A stretch of 64,000 nt of DNA from UBA1206 sp050953105 (GTDB lineage: Bacteria > Bacillota > Clostridia > Oscillospirales > CAG-382), in assembly GCA_050953105.1 (NCBI GenBank), contig JBMNMA010000009.1:434001-498000 (forward strand). Reading direction: 5' to 3'. Positions within the stretch are counted from its first letter, which is position 1. Each line of letters begins with the position of its first letter. Shown in pieces: positions 52,929 through 62,162 of this stretch. The position numbers and the translations under genes were made by a program. The notes beneath the pieces are model-generated. The model was not told the origin of the DNA and did no database searches. It saw only the letters and a program-made list of their open reading frames with translations.

Positions 52929-54678
52929 ATAAAAGCATTTCATTTATCTCGCTGGTAATCTTTTTGCGGATGGAATACACCCATTCCTCATCAAAGTCAA
53001 GATACAATGCCTTTGAAAAGGAGTAATATAAATTTACCTTCTGGTAAAACTCCTCATAGTCGGCAAGGGTGCGGGAGGGTATCTGGGGCTTTGTCAGGGA
53101 GGGGTTTTTCTTGTTAAAAACCTCGTCGGCATAGGCCATAAACAATTCAAGGAGGTTGTCGTTGTGAACGTCAAAGGGAAGCTCCATAAGCCGCCACTGG
53201 GCCTGACGTGGAACCGGGAATGCCGACAGCCTGTCAAGGATTATTATTGCGTCCCGGTTGTCCTTTTTGCGGTAATATTCCATAACCTCGGCAGATGTGG
53301 ACCAGACTGCCAGCTTTTCTTTTAAGGGGAGGCCGCCGATGTCCAAAATAGCCTCGCTAGGCCCCACCACAGCATAGTTTATGTCATCATCGGGGAGATT
53401 TAAGCCGTTTTCGATAATCGAATTGTCTTCATAAACGCTGCCCACATAGCCGACATCATATATGCCTATCCGTCCCGCCCGGCCGGCTATCTGCTTTATT
53501 TCCTGTGGGGTAAGGACACGGAACTCGTTGCCGTCAAACTTTTCAAGGGAGGTGAAAATTATCCGCCTTATGGGTAGGTTAACCCCCATACCGATAGCGT
53601 CGGTGGAAATGAGTATTCTATTTTCCCCGGAAAGAAAAGCGGAATACTGAAGCCGCCTTACCTCCGGCGGCAGGTCGCCGTAAATAACGCTGTTTTTTAT
53701 ACCTTTCATGTTGAAATATCTGGAAAGGCCAAGCACGTCCCTGCGGGAGAAGGCGATAAGGGCATCACCGGGCTGAACGCTGTCGTATTTGACCTTGTGT
53801 TTTATAACCTCAAGCGGTGTAGTGCGGGTGTATTCTTTAAGCTCATAATCGTCCCCGCAGTCGGTTATTATTTTTATTATATGCTCCCTGGCGTTTCTCG
53901 CTCCGCAGACGTGAATTTCGGGAGCGACAAGGCCAAGCACCGCCCTTGTCCAGGCGGCACCCCGGAAATAGTCGGACATAAGCTGAATTTCGTCTATCAC
54001 CGCCACGTCGCAGGGGGTGTTAAGGTCGGCCTTTTCAATGGTGCGGCTTGAATGGGTAGCGCCGGGGATAATTATTTCCTCCTCCCCGGTAAGAATGTTG
54101 CAGGGGATACCTTCATTATTTAGCCTTTCGAAATTTTCAAGGGCCAGTATACGCAGCGGGGCAAGATAAACCCCGCTTTTTGCCGCTTTAAGGCGCATAA
54201 GAGCATCATAGGTTTTGCCGGTGTTGGTTTCGCCCAGATGAAGTATAAATTTGCGCTTTAACTTTCTGGCTTCGGGGTATTCGTCTTTTGGGTTGACGGG
54301 AAGCAGGCGTTTGAACTGCTCGATAACCAGGCTGGGAAGATGGCGGGTAACCAGCACCGAAATAATGCCGGACGAAAGGTAGGCTTTGTAGTTGCCGGAC
54401 ACCACCTCGTCAAAGGAGTAGTTTGTGCGCTTGGTTTTATTATAGTAATCGAGAATCTGGCGGGAAACGTCCTCAAACAACCTTATATAATCATCAAGGG
54501 TGTGGTTAAACTTTTCCCCTTCAAGGGACAGGGCATATAACTGCCTTATTTTTTGACGGACAATTGCCTCCACATGCCACAGCTTTGAGGATTTTGTCTC
54601 CGCCGCCTGCCTTTTCAGTTTAGGCAAAAGCTTTTTTATTTGATCAAATTCACGCAACGCCCTTTGATTCTTTTTCAT
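52927..54678 (-). CDS. SUV3-like superfamily 2 RNA helicase
   Basis: A 583-aa helicase. Walker A LGETNTGKTYDALMRL, then SGVYLAPLRILALE, TGEEEI, DEIQLMSDYFRGAAWTRA (DExH-type box DEIQ), HVCGARNA and a C-terminal helicase motif ISTDAIGMGVNLPIRRIIF with QIAGRAGR. These are the signatures of SUV3, the mitochondrial RNA degradosome helicase; a bacterial branch occurs in Clostridia. The N-terminal 150 residues are helical and the C-terminus resembles the SUV3 C-terminal domain. Start ATG 54676-54678 with AAAGGGAAG; the longer frame overlaps the promoter. Likely role: RNA decay or processing. Confidence 0.85.
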   Translation of the reverse strand: MKKNQRALREFDQIKKLLPKLKRQAAETKSSKLWHVEAIVRQKIRQLYALSLEGEKFNHTLDDYIRLFEDVSRQILDYYNKTKRTNYSFDEVVSGNYKAYLSSGIISVLVTRHLPSLVIEQFKRLLPVNPKDEYPEARKLKRKFILHLGETNTGKTYDALMRLKAAKSGVYLAPLRILALENFERLNNEGIPCNILTGEEEIIIPGATHSSRTIEKADLNTPCDVAVIDEIQLMSDYFRGAAWTRAVLGLVAPEIHVCGARNAREHIIKIITDCGDDYELKEYTRTTPLEVIKHKVKYDSVQPGDALIAFSRRDVLGLSRYFNMKGIKNSVIYGDLPPEVRRLQYSAFLSGENRILISTDAIGMGVNLPIRRIIFTSLEKFDGNEFRVLTPQEIKQIAGRAGRIGIYDVGYVGSVYEDNSIIENGLNLPDDDINYAVVGPSEAILDIGGLPLKEKLAVWSTSAEVMEYYRKKDNRDAIIILDRLSAFPVPRQAQWRLMELPFDVHNDNLLELFMAYADEVFNKKNPSLTKPQIPSRTLADYEEFYQKVNLYYSFSKALYLDFDEEWVYSIRKKITSEINEMLL

Positions 54679-54739
54679 AACTTCCCTTTCAAGTTGTTTA
54701 TAAACGGTTTTTATGTAACAGGGAATAACCGACGGTATT

Positions 54740-54768
54740 ATTATATACAAAAATCCGATATTTTTCAA
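54740..54768 (-). promoter_or_regulatory. Promoter of the SUV3-like helicase gene
   Basis: Minus strand TTGAAA (54763-54768), 17 bases, TATAAT (54740-54745). Confidence 0.75.
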
Positions 54769-54798
54769 TAATAAGCGGGTATTTGTGATATTGGTAAA

Positions 54799-54832
54799 AA
54801 ACAACGCCGGGCGGAGTTTATCCGCCCGGTTG
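54799..54832 (-). terminator. Terminator of the marR-ABC operon
   Basis: ACCGGGCGGA TAAAC TCCGCCCGG followed by CGTTGTTTTTT on the minus strand. Confidence 0.8.
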
Positions 54833-54851
54833 GCTATTAAAGAAAATATTT

Positions 54852-56753
54852 TTAATCCAGCTCCACGGCACCGGTGTAAAGCTGATAGTATCTGCCCTGC
54901 TTTTCCAAAAGCTGCTGGTGGGTGCCTTCTTCGATAATTTCACCGTGCTCAAGGACTATAATTCTGTCGGCGTTGCGGACGGTGGAAAGACGGTGGGCGA
55001 TAACAAAGGTGGTGCGGTTTTTCATTAGGCTGTCCATACCGCGCTCGATATATTTTTCAGTTCTGGTGTCCACCGAGCTGGTGGCCTCGTCAAGGATAAG
55101 TATGGGGGCTTTTGATATTGCCGCCCTGGCAATGTTTAAAAGCTGCCGTTCACCCTGACTTAAGTTGGCTCCATCCCCGTCAAGCATAGTGTTATATCCA
55201 TCGGGCAGCCTTTCTATAAATGAATGGGCAAAAGCCACCTTGGCGGCGGCTACCACTTCTTCGTCTGTGGCGTCAAGCCGGCCGTAGCGGATGTTTTCCA
55301 TAACCGTTCCCGAAAACAGGTGGGTGTCCTGAAGCACCATGGCAATGTTACGCCTTAGGGAATCCTTTTTAATATCCTTTATGTTTATGCCGTCAATGGA
55401 TATTTCCCCTTCGTCAATCTCGTAAAACCGGTTGATAAGGTTGGTTATTGTGGTTTTGCCGGCACCCGTTGAACCCACAAAGGCAATCTTCTGCCCGGGC
55501 ATGGCGGTTACGTTTATATTTTTCAGCACCGTCCTGCCGGGGACATAACCGAAGGTTACGTTGTCAAGCACCACCTTGCCGGTTATATCAACGGCACCAT
55601 CCTTTGCACTGCCGCCGGAGGTTATTTCAACCGCATTATCATCATCGGTTTTTTCGGGCTGCTCCTCCATGACTTCAAACACACGCTCGGCGCCGGCAAG
55701 AGCGGCGTAGATGGTGTTCATCTGAAGGGACAGTTCGGAAATTGGGCGGGCAAAATGCCTTGAATAGTTGGTGAATATGGTAAGTCCTCCAATGTCAAAG
55801 CCTTTTGTTATACAAAGTATCGCCCCCACCGTGGCAGATATTGCGTAGCTTATCTGGCTTAGGTTGCCCATCACCGGCCCCATTATGCCGCCGAAAAACT
55901 GGGCTTTCATCTGCTTTTGCCTAAGTTCGTCGCTTAAAAACTCAAATTCGTTTATTGCCACATCCTCGTGGTTAAACACCTTAATAACCTTCTGACCGGC
56001 AACGCTTTCCTCAATATATCCGTTAACTGCTCCCAATGCCTGCTGCTGGGTGGCAAAATATTTGCGGCTGTGCTTGCCGATGGTGCCCCCCGCATAGAAA
56101 AGCATGGGAACGGTTATTACGGTAACTATGGCAAGTATCCAGTTGGTTATAAACATAAGCACAAGGGTGCCTATAAGGGTGATTATGCCCGAAAAAATCT
56201 GCTGCATTGTGGAGTTTAACATATCCCCAACTGCATCAAGGTCATTGGTGAAGCGGCTCATAATATCCCCGTGGGTATGGGTGTCGTGGTATTTAAGGGG
56301 CAGACGCTGAATTCTGCTAAACAGGTCGCTCCTTATTTTAACCAAAGCGTTTTGGGAAACAACCACCATTACCCGCTGCTGGATATAGGAGCAGATGACT
56401 CCAACGAAATATATCCCCGCCATTATAGCAAGGCCGGCGATAAGGTTTGTAACTTTTTGGGATGTAGTAAGATTGGGGCTTATAAGATTGTTTATAACGG
56501 GACGCAGCACATAGCTCCCCGCAAGGCTTGCGGCCGAGCTGATCAGCACGCACACAAGAACGAATATTATTTTAATTTTATCCCTGCCGATATAGGCAAG
56601 CACCTTTTTTATGGTGGCCATGGCATTTTTGGGCTTGCCGCCCCCCATGCCTCTTTGTCCCCTCATACCGGGACCGCCGAAGCCTTTGCCCGCCTTGGTG
56701 CTGCCATACCTTTTAAGCAGGGTTTCTTTTCTTTCTTCACTTATTTTTCCCAT
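54852..56753 (-). CDS. ABC multidrug exporter half-transporter with consensus ATPase site
   Basis: A 633-aa fused membrane-ATPase half-transporter. The N-terminus has a Gly/Met-rich stretch (GGPGMRGQRGMGGGKPKNAM), then six helices and an ATP-binding domain with Walker A GSTGAGKTT, signature LSQGERQLL, Walker B ILILDEATSSVD with catalytic Glu, and switch His in VIAHRLSTV. Pairs with the adjacent gene (2-bp gap), which has a degenerate site, as in heterodimeric exporters such as TM287/288. Last gene of a MarR-regulated operon. Confidence 0.93.
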   Translation of the reverse strand: MGKISEERKETLLKRYGSTKAGKGFGGPGMRGQRGMGGGKPKNAMATIKKVLAYIGRDKIKIIFVLVCVLISSAASLAGSYVLRPVINNLISPNLTTSQKVTNLIAGLAIMAGIYFVGVICSYIQQRVMVVVSQNALVKIRSDLFSRIQRLPLKYHDTHTHGDIMSRFTNDLDAVGDMLNSTMQQIFSGIITLIGTLVLMFITNWILAIVTVITVPMLFYAGGTIGKHSRKYFATQQQALGAVNGYIEESVAGQKVIKVFNHEDVAINEFEFLSDELRQKQMKAQFFGGIMGPVMGNLSQISYAISATVGAILCITKGFDIGGLTIFTNYSRHFARPISELSLQMNTIYAALAGAERVFEVMEEQPEKTDDDNAVEITSGGSAKDGAVDITGKVVLDNVTFGYVPGRTVLKNINVTAMPGQKIAFVGSTGAGKTTITNLINRFYEIDEGEISIDGINIKDIKKDSLRRNIAMVLQDTHLFSGTVMENIRYGRLDATDEEVVAAAKVAFAHSFIERLPDGYNTMLDGDGANLSQGERQLLNIARAAISKAPILILDEATSSVDTRTEKYIERGMDSLMKNRTTFVIAHRLSTVRNADRIIVLEHGEIIEEGTHQQLLEKQGRYYQLYTGAVELD

Positions 56754-56755
56754 GG

Positions 56756-58492
56756 TTATGCGCTCTTTTCTTTGTCAATCTGCGAATAATAGATTTCCGA
56801 ATAGGTCTTGCAGCTTTCCATAAGCTGGCTGTGACTGCCTATGCCGGCTATTTTGCCGTCATCGAGGACGACTATCTTGTCGGCATCGATAACCGACGAA
56901 ATTCTTTGGGCGATAATGATTTTTGTGGAATCGCCGGATTTGTCTTTAAGGCTTTCCCTGATTTTTGCCTCGGTGGCGGTGTCCACGGCGGAGGTGGAGT
57001 CGTCGAAAATTAAAATTTTAGGCTTTTTAAGCAGAGCCCTTGCGATACACAGCCTTTGCTTTTGACCGCCGGATACGTTAACGCCGCCCTGGCCAAGCTC
57101 GGTTTCGTAGCCGTCCGCAAAGGAGGATATAAAGCCGTGTGCCTGGGCCGCCTCGGCGGTTTTTTCGATTTCACTGTCAGTGGCGTTTTCGTCGCCCCAC
57201 ATAAGGTTTTCCTTAATTGTTCCCGAAAACAGAAGGTTTTTTTGTAGAACTATCCCTACACCGTTTCGCAGGTTTGCCAAGGAATAGTCCTTGACGTTTA
57301 TACCGTCCACCGTCACTTCCCCCATATCTGTGTCATACAGCCGTGGGATAAGCTGAACCAGCGTGGACTTACCACTTCCGGTAGAGCCTATAACCCCCAC
57401 CGTTTCGCCGGGGTTTATGGTAAGGTTTATGTTTTCTAAAACCCATTTTTCGTTATTTTTGTAATACTTGAAATAAACGTTCTTAAACTCGATTTTGCCC
57501 TTTTTCACGGCTAAATCCTTATTTCTTGCATTGTCGTCGGTAAGGTCTATAGCCGTGTCGAACACCTCGTTTATCCGCTTAAGTGATGCCAGAGAACGGG
57601 AGGCACTTAAAATTATTATAGAAACCATCATAAGGGACATAAGTATCTGAACCACGTAGTTTACAAAAGCGGTAAGCACACCGGGGGTCATGTTGCCGAA
57701 AATTATCTGCCGTCCGCCAAACCACACCACCGCCAGGGTGGTTATGTTCATGGCAAGAGTCATAACCGGCATGGTGAATATTATAGCCTTGAAGGCACCG
57801 ATGGTGGTATCCTTAAGGTCGGTATTGGCTTTTTTAAACTTTTCCTCCTCATGCCCTTCACGGACAAAGGATTTTACCACCCGTATGTTTGTAAGGTTTT
57901 CCTGGGTGGTTATATTTAAGGTATCAAGCTTTTTCTGCATTGATGAAAAGCGGGGGAAGGCCACTCTGAATATAAGGAACATGGCAAGTGCCAGTAAAGG
58001 TATAACGCACAATATAACCAATGCCAGCTTGTAATTTAAGACAAAGGCCATTATAAGCGCACCGATAAGCATACCGGGGGCTCTGAGCGCCATACGCATT
58101 AACATCTGAATCATATTCTGAATCTGGGTTATGTCGTTGGTTAGACGGGTTATAAGCGAGCCGGTATTGAATTTGTCAATGTTGTTGAAGGAGAATTTTT
58201 GAATCTGGGCAAACAGATCCTTACGCAGGTCGTTGGCAAAGCCGGAGGATGCCTTAATGGCAAAGTATGCGCCTCCCACGCCGCCGGCCATCATTAGCAG
58301 GGCGGTTATAACCATGGTTATACCCATGAATATTATATAGCCCGTTCCCCTGCCGCCGTCGACACCTTTGTCGATTATATTTGAAAGCAGCCAAGGCATA
58401 ACCACCTCGCCTATAACCTCGGTTACCATAAATATAGGCCCGAGTATAAAAGCGGGAAGGTAGGGTTTGATATATTTCCAGTATCTTTTCAT
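56756..58492 (-). CDS. ABC multidrug exporter half-transporter with degenerate ATPase site
   Basis: A 578-aa half-transporter with six membrane helices and an ATPase domain: Walker A GSTGSGKST, signature VSGGQKQRL, Walker B ILIFDDSTSAVD in which the catalytic Glu is Asp, and IIIAQRISSV in which the switch His is Gln. These are the expected changes in the degenerate partner of heterodimeric exporters. ATG overlaps the marR stop by 4 bases. Confidence 0.93.
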   Translation of the reverse strand: MKRYWKYIKPYLPAFILGPIFMVTEVIGEVVMPWLLSNIIDKGVDGGRGTGYIIFMGITMVITALLMMAGGVGGAYFAIKASSGFANDLRKDLFAQIQKFSFNNIDKFNTGSLITRLTNDITQIQNMIQMLMRMALRAPGMLIGALIMAFVLNYKLALVILCVIPLLALAMFLIFRVAFPRFSSMQKKLDTLNITTQENLTNIRVVKSFVREGHEEEKFKKANTDLKDTTIGAFKAIIFTMPVMTLAMNITTLAVVWFGGRQIIFGNMTPGVLTAFVNYVVQILMSLMMVSIIILSASRSLASLKRINEVFDTAIDLTDDNARNKDLAVKKGKIEFKNVYFKYYKNNEKWVLENINLTINPGETVGVIGSTGSGKSTLVQLIPRLYDTDMGEVTVDGINVKDYSLANLRNGVGIVLQKNLLFSGTIKENLMWGDENATDSEIEKTAEAAQAHGFISSFADGYETELGQGGVNVSGGQKQRLCIARALLKKPKILIFDDSTSAVDTATEAKIRESLKDKSGDSTKIIIAQRISSVIDADKIVVLDDGKIAGIGSHSQLMESCKTYSEIYYSQIDKEKSA

Positions 58493-58950
58493 TTGGTTGT
58501 TCCCTCTTTGTTGGATTTTATTTCTTCTTCCATATTATTGAGATTTTCAAGCAATTTATTTAACAGCACCATAAGGGTTTCTTTTTCATCAGGAGTAAAC
58601 CCTTCAAATATCCGCCGGTCTAGCATTTCAAATATTGATCTGCTTTGCTCCACCACCTCGTTACCCTTGCGGGTGATGGAGGTTTTGTTAAACCGGTTGT
58701 CATTTTCATCGATTTCCCTTTTAATAAATCCGCCCTTTTCAAGCTTTTTCAATGACACCGCCACCGTTGCCGGGGATATGTCCATAAGACTTGCTATCTG
58801 ATTTTGGGAAATGTCCGGATTTTTGGCAATTTCCATAAGCAGCCGGTGCTGGGACTGATAAACGCCGGTTTGGTCAAGGTAGTTTAACGCCACCCGTCTG
58901 TGCTTTACCGCAAAATCTATTAAATGATGGATTATAGCTTTGTTTTCCAT
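58489..58950 (-). CDS. MarR-family repressor of the ABC exporter operon
   Basis: A 153-aa winged-helix protein: YQSQHRLLMEIAKNPDISQNQIASLMDISPATVAVSLKKLEKGGFIKREIDENDNRFNKTSITRKGNEV. First gene of marR-ABC-ABC, overlapping the first ABC gene (ATGA). Inverted repeats over the transcription start suggest it represses its own operon until a drug-like ligand binds. Confidence 0.93.
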   Translation of the reverse strand: MENKAIIHHLIDFAVKHRRVALNYLDQTGVYQSQHRLLMEIAKNPDISQNQIASLMDISPATVAVSLKKLEKGGFIKREIDENDNRFNKTSITRKGNEVVEQSRSIFEMLDRRIFEGFTPDEKETLMVLLNKLLENLNNMEEEIKSNKEGTTK

Positions 58951-58991
58951 TATTTCCTTGTTTTCACCACCTTTGTTAATATAATTACCAC

Positions 58992-59047
58992 GCTAATTAT
59001 TAGCTAACTAACTTTTGTAATATATCATTTTAATTTAGTATTGTCAA
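58992..59047 (-). promoter_or_regulatory. Promoter and operator of the marR-ABC operon
   Basis: Minus strand TTGACA (59042-59047), 17 bases, TATATT (59019-59024). Immediately downstream, over the likely start site, lies the perfect palindrome GCTAATTATTAGC (58992-59004) overlapping TTAGCTAA, a good MarR operator candidate. Confidence 0.75.
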
Positions 59048-59163
59048 TATATTTTACGAGTGTCATGAAATATTTACAAACATACGGACACATAAATTGT
59101 TTTGCGTTTTTAACAAAAAATACCGCCGGATTATATGCAATGCCATAAAACCGGCGGATTTTT

Positions 59164-60300
59164 TTATTTAATTTTTATAAAAGCTACCTCGCAGGACGAG
59201 CCTATGCGCATGGGCATTCCCCAGGTGCCGGCTCCGGAGGTTACCACCACATGGGGGGAGGAAGCATTTTTGCGGTAATAGCCGTAATCCACGTTGTAAA
59301 CCAAGGCCGTTACAAGGTTTGCCGGAAAAATCTGCCCCTTGTGGGTGTGCCCTGATATAATAAGGTCAATCCCCTCGCCGTATTCGTCAATGTTGGCCGG
59401 GTTGTGGTCCATGACAAACACCGGTAAAGAGGTATCTATCCCCTTAAATAATGTTTCGGTGTCGGATCGTTTTAGTCTACCGTAGCCGCCTATGGGGGAA
59501 TAGTCAAGCCTTCCGACAAGAACAAAGCGGTTGTCTATAATGACATATTCGTCATTTAGCACATTAACATTTGAGCGATTTAAAAATTCAAGCATTTTGT
59601 CCACGGTTTTGCCGCTGTCGTGATTGCCCAGACAGGCATACACCCCGTATTTTGCTGATATGGACTTTAACAGCTCCTCCGCCCTGTCGGGGTTGCGGAG
59701 AGCCTGGTAGTCGTTGTCGAAAATATCGCCGGTTATGCAGACAATGTCGGGGTTTAGGGCGTTGATGGCCGCAACCACATCCTCCAAACGGCTTTCTGAG
59801 CCCACCGCCCCCAGATGCAGGTCGCTTATCAAAACCATGTTTATTTCGCCGGTAAAGGGTTTCCCCTCAATATCAATTTCGTAGGACACCTGTTTTATCC
59901 TGCCGGCGTGTATAAAGCCTAAGGTAACCGTTACCGCCATGGCTACAAGGACAATTATGCTTGAATAAAACGAAAATCCTTTGGGTATGGCATTAAACAG
60001 CCGTAAAATCAACCGGACAATATCGCTAGCGACGGTGTAGAGCAGCCAATAGACAAACACTCCCATAAGGGTGGCACTTATTACGTTTAAGATACTCTTT
60101 ACCGACGCCGGAACGGGAAGCATCGACCGGGAAAAGCCAAGAAGCAGAGGCAAAACTATAAGAGCGCAGATAAATATAAGCCATGGCAGCCCCGCTTTGG
60201 GGAGGATAAATTTAATCCCTTGATAAAGTCTTAGTGAAATGTAAAAGCCCGAACCGAAAAATACGAGCGTTATAACAGTTAAGAATAACACAAATTGCAT
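59164..60300 (-). CDS. Membrane-anchored metallophosphoesterase
   Basis: A 378-aa protein with about four N-terminal membrane helices (to about residue 130) and a calcineurin-like phosphoesterase domain with all metal motifs: ISDLHLGAVG, TGDIFDND, LGNHDS, DHNP and ISGHTHKGQIFP. Similar to YaeI/YkuE-type enzymes, some of which act on lipid phosphates. GAAAGGA precedes the ATG. It follows yjbQ by 24 bases. Confidence 0.9.
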   Translation of the reverse strand: MQFVLFLTVITLVFFGSGFYISLRLYQGIKFILPKAGLPWLIFICALIVLPLLLGFSRSMLPVPASVKSILNVISATLMGVFVYWLLYTVASDIVRLILRLFNAIPKGFSFYSSIIVLVAMAVTVTLGFIHAGRIKQVSYEIDIEGKPFTGEINMVLISDLHLGAVGSESRLEDVVAAINALNPDIVCITGDIFDNDYQALRNPDRAEELLKSISAKYGVYACLGNHDSGKTVDKMLEFLNRSNVNVLNDEYVIIDNRFVLVGRLDYSPIGGYGRLKRSDTETLFKGIDTSLPVFVMDHNPANIDEYGEGIDLIISGHTHKGQIFPANLVTALVYNVDYGYYRKNASSPHVVVTSGAGTWGMPMRIGSSCEVAFIKIK

Positions 60301-60324
60301 GGAAAAATCCTTTCGGAATGTAAT

Positions 60325-60720
60325 TTAACCGCTGATAATTTTAATATACACTTCCCTGTTTCTGGGGCCGTCGAATTCGCAAAAGTATATCCCCTGCCAG
60401 CGGCCAAGCTTAAGATGTCCTTTTTCTATTATTACGGTGGCGGAGGAACCCATAAGGGATGCCTTTATATGGGCGTGGGAGTTGCCCTCGAAATGGGTGT
60501 ATCTTCCCTGTTCGGGGTAGGTTTTTTCAAGGGAGTTTATTATATCAAAAACCACGTCGGGATCGGAATTTTCGTTTATTGTTACTCCGGCGGTGGTATG
60601 GGGGACAAATATGACTACAATTCCGTCGGCAACGCCGGAGTCAGCCACCGCCTTTTCTATTTGGTTTGTTATATTTATAAACTGCTGTGTTTTTGATGTC
60701 CGGACATTGACTTTATTCAT
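60325..60720 (-). CDS. YjbQ / UPF0047 family protein
   Basis: A 131-aa protein of the YjbQ family, which shows weak thiamine-phosphate-synthase activity in E. coli. The conserved segments FVPHTTAGVTINEN and HFEGNSHAHIKASLMGSS with Trp/Gly-rich LGRWQGIYFCEFDGPRNR are present. CGGAGGTGG precedes the ATG. Cellular role uncertain. Confidence 0.9.
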   Translation of the reverse strand: MNKVNVRTSKTQQFINITNQIEKAVADSGVADGIVVIFVPHTTAGVTINENSDPDVVFDIINSLEKTYPEQGRYTHFEGNSHAHIKASLMGSSATVIIEKGHLKLGRWQGIYFCEFDGPRNREVYIKIISG

Positions 60721-60881
60721 TAAACCACCTCCGCTTGTATTAAATGATATTATAAATCAACGGAAAATACAAGAAAAAAATAACATTTTTGCTTTATCAG
60801 ATGCAAAAGCCGCCGGAATGATCTTGCAGATATCTGCAAAAACAAACCAACGGCTTTGTGGTGTTTGAGGTTTGGGGTTAA

Positions 60882-62051
60882 TCAACCAGTGTATGCAAGT
60901 ATTTCTTCAAGTGCCGACTTGGGAACATAAAAATTGTTGGGGGCAGATTGATCCTCATTGGTTAAATATAATGCATAACCATGCCGGAAGTAATGTTTGT
61001 TCCCATGTTTGTCTGTCCAGTAGTTGGTGTTCTTTATAACGGTTGCGCCGTTATTAAATGTAAATATACCGGTTGTGCTTTCATACTCGCCATGTTCATT
61101 GGCAAGGGCAAACAGCTCTTCTGTAACTTCACCAAACGAGGGGAGGTCAAGGACTTTGAGTATTGCGGGGGATATGTCGGAGTTGTTTATCTGATAAGCA
61201 GGGATGGGTTGGGTTTGATCGTAAAATTTACCGGTGCGAACCTTGTCCTTGTTTGTGTCAAGGGGAATACCAAGCTCTTCAAGTATGGCTTCCCTGACAA
61301 GTTCGGGAGCATAGAGCCATACGGGAACATTCTGGGCGGTGTGTGAGTTGGATTGCCCTGCAAGTTTTGTTCCGTTTTCTACATCGCCGTTATAAAGGGC
61401 ATCAATAACATCAGCCATAGTATCGTAATTGCTATTTCCGGATTTAGGGGCAGCCGAATCATTGGGATCAGCGTAAAATCCACCGGAATCGTGATCCGGG
61501 CAGGCGACAACAATGGTGTCCCCCCGTTTCATGGCCCAGTTGACGCAGTAGGCAAACACTTCATCAAAAGCAAGGTATTCCGCTACGGCTTCTTTTACAT
61601 TTCTTCCCTCGGCGGCGTTGTCTATTGCTCCACTTTCGATAACAAGGCAAAAACCATCGGGATCGTTTATATTTGCCGAAAGGGCGGTTAATGCAGCCTT
61701 TGCCATGTCCATAAGGGTAAGATTTTCGCCCGGTTTGGCGAAAATATCATACAATATATGGTTCGCTTGATAATCTGTATTTATATTACCGCTATACTCA
61801 CCGTTGCATTCATCAAGAATGTTTGAAAAAATCTTTTTTGCTCCCGAATTGACAACTGCATTTAAGCTTGATAAATCAGTAACCAGTTGATAGCCGTAAT
61901 CTCTTGCTTTCTTTGCACCCGGCAATTCAACTTTTGCCCTGTAATACCCGCCGTCTGAGCCGAACGCAAGTATAACATCAACTCCGTTGACAACATACTG
62001 TTGATTGGCATCCTTTTGATAAACCTCATGCTGGTCGGGGCGTTTTAACAC
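60882..62051 (-). CDS. Alkaline phosphatase, C-terminal two-thirds (frameshifted from the prepilin-led N-terminal part)
   Basis: Continuation of the gene that starts at 62831. Metal-site motifs aligned to E. coli PhoA: FCLVIESGAIDNAAEGRN has the Glu and Asp of the metal sites (E322, D327), but the position of H331 is Glu; VVACPDHDSGGF gives D369 and H370; SNSHTAQNVPVWLYAP gives H412. The nominal start is formal: the frame runs back through VTTKCLIDATPCAGNVHVLKRPD, where DAT matches D153-A-T155. Two single-base shifts near 62122 and 62175 separate it from the first part. No transmembrane segment here; it would be displayed outside the cell. Confidence 0.85.
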   Translation of the reverse strand: MLKRPDQHEVYQKDANQQYVVNGVDVILAFGSDGGYYRAKVELPGAKKARDYGYQLVTDLSSLNAVVNSGAKKIFSNILDECNGEYSGNINTDYQANHILYDIFAKPGENLTLMDMAKAALTALSANINDPDGFCLVIESGAIDNAAEGRNVKEAVAEYLAFDEVFAYCVNWAMKRGDTIVVACPDHDSGGFYADPNDSAAPKSGNSNYDTMADVIDALYNGDVENGTKLAGQSNSHTAQNVPVWLYAPELVREAILEELGIPLDTNKDKVRTGKFYDQTQPIPAYQINNSDISPAILKVLDLPSFGEVTEELFALANEHGEYESTTGIFTFNNGATVIKNTNYWTDKHGNKHYFRHGYALYLTNEDQSAPNNFYVPKSALEEILAYTG

Positions 62052-62162
62052 ATGAACATTGCCTGCGCAGGGAGTTGCGTCTATAAGACATTTTGTTGTA
62101 ACAAAACCTGTGGCTTTGCCCTTAACCGGCTCACTTCAAGAAGGTTTGCAGTGGGTTTATAG

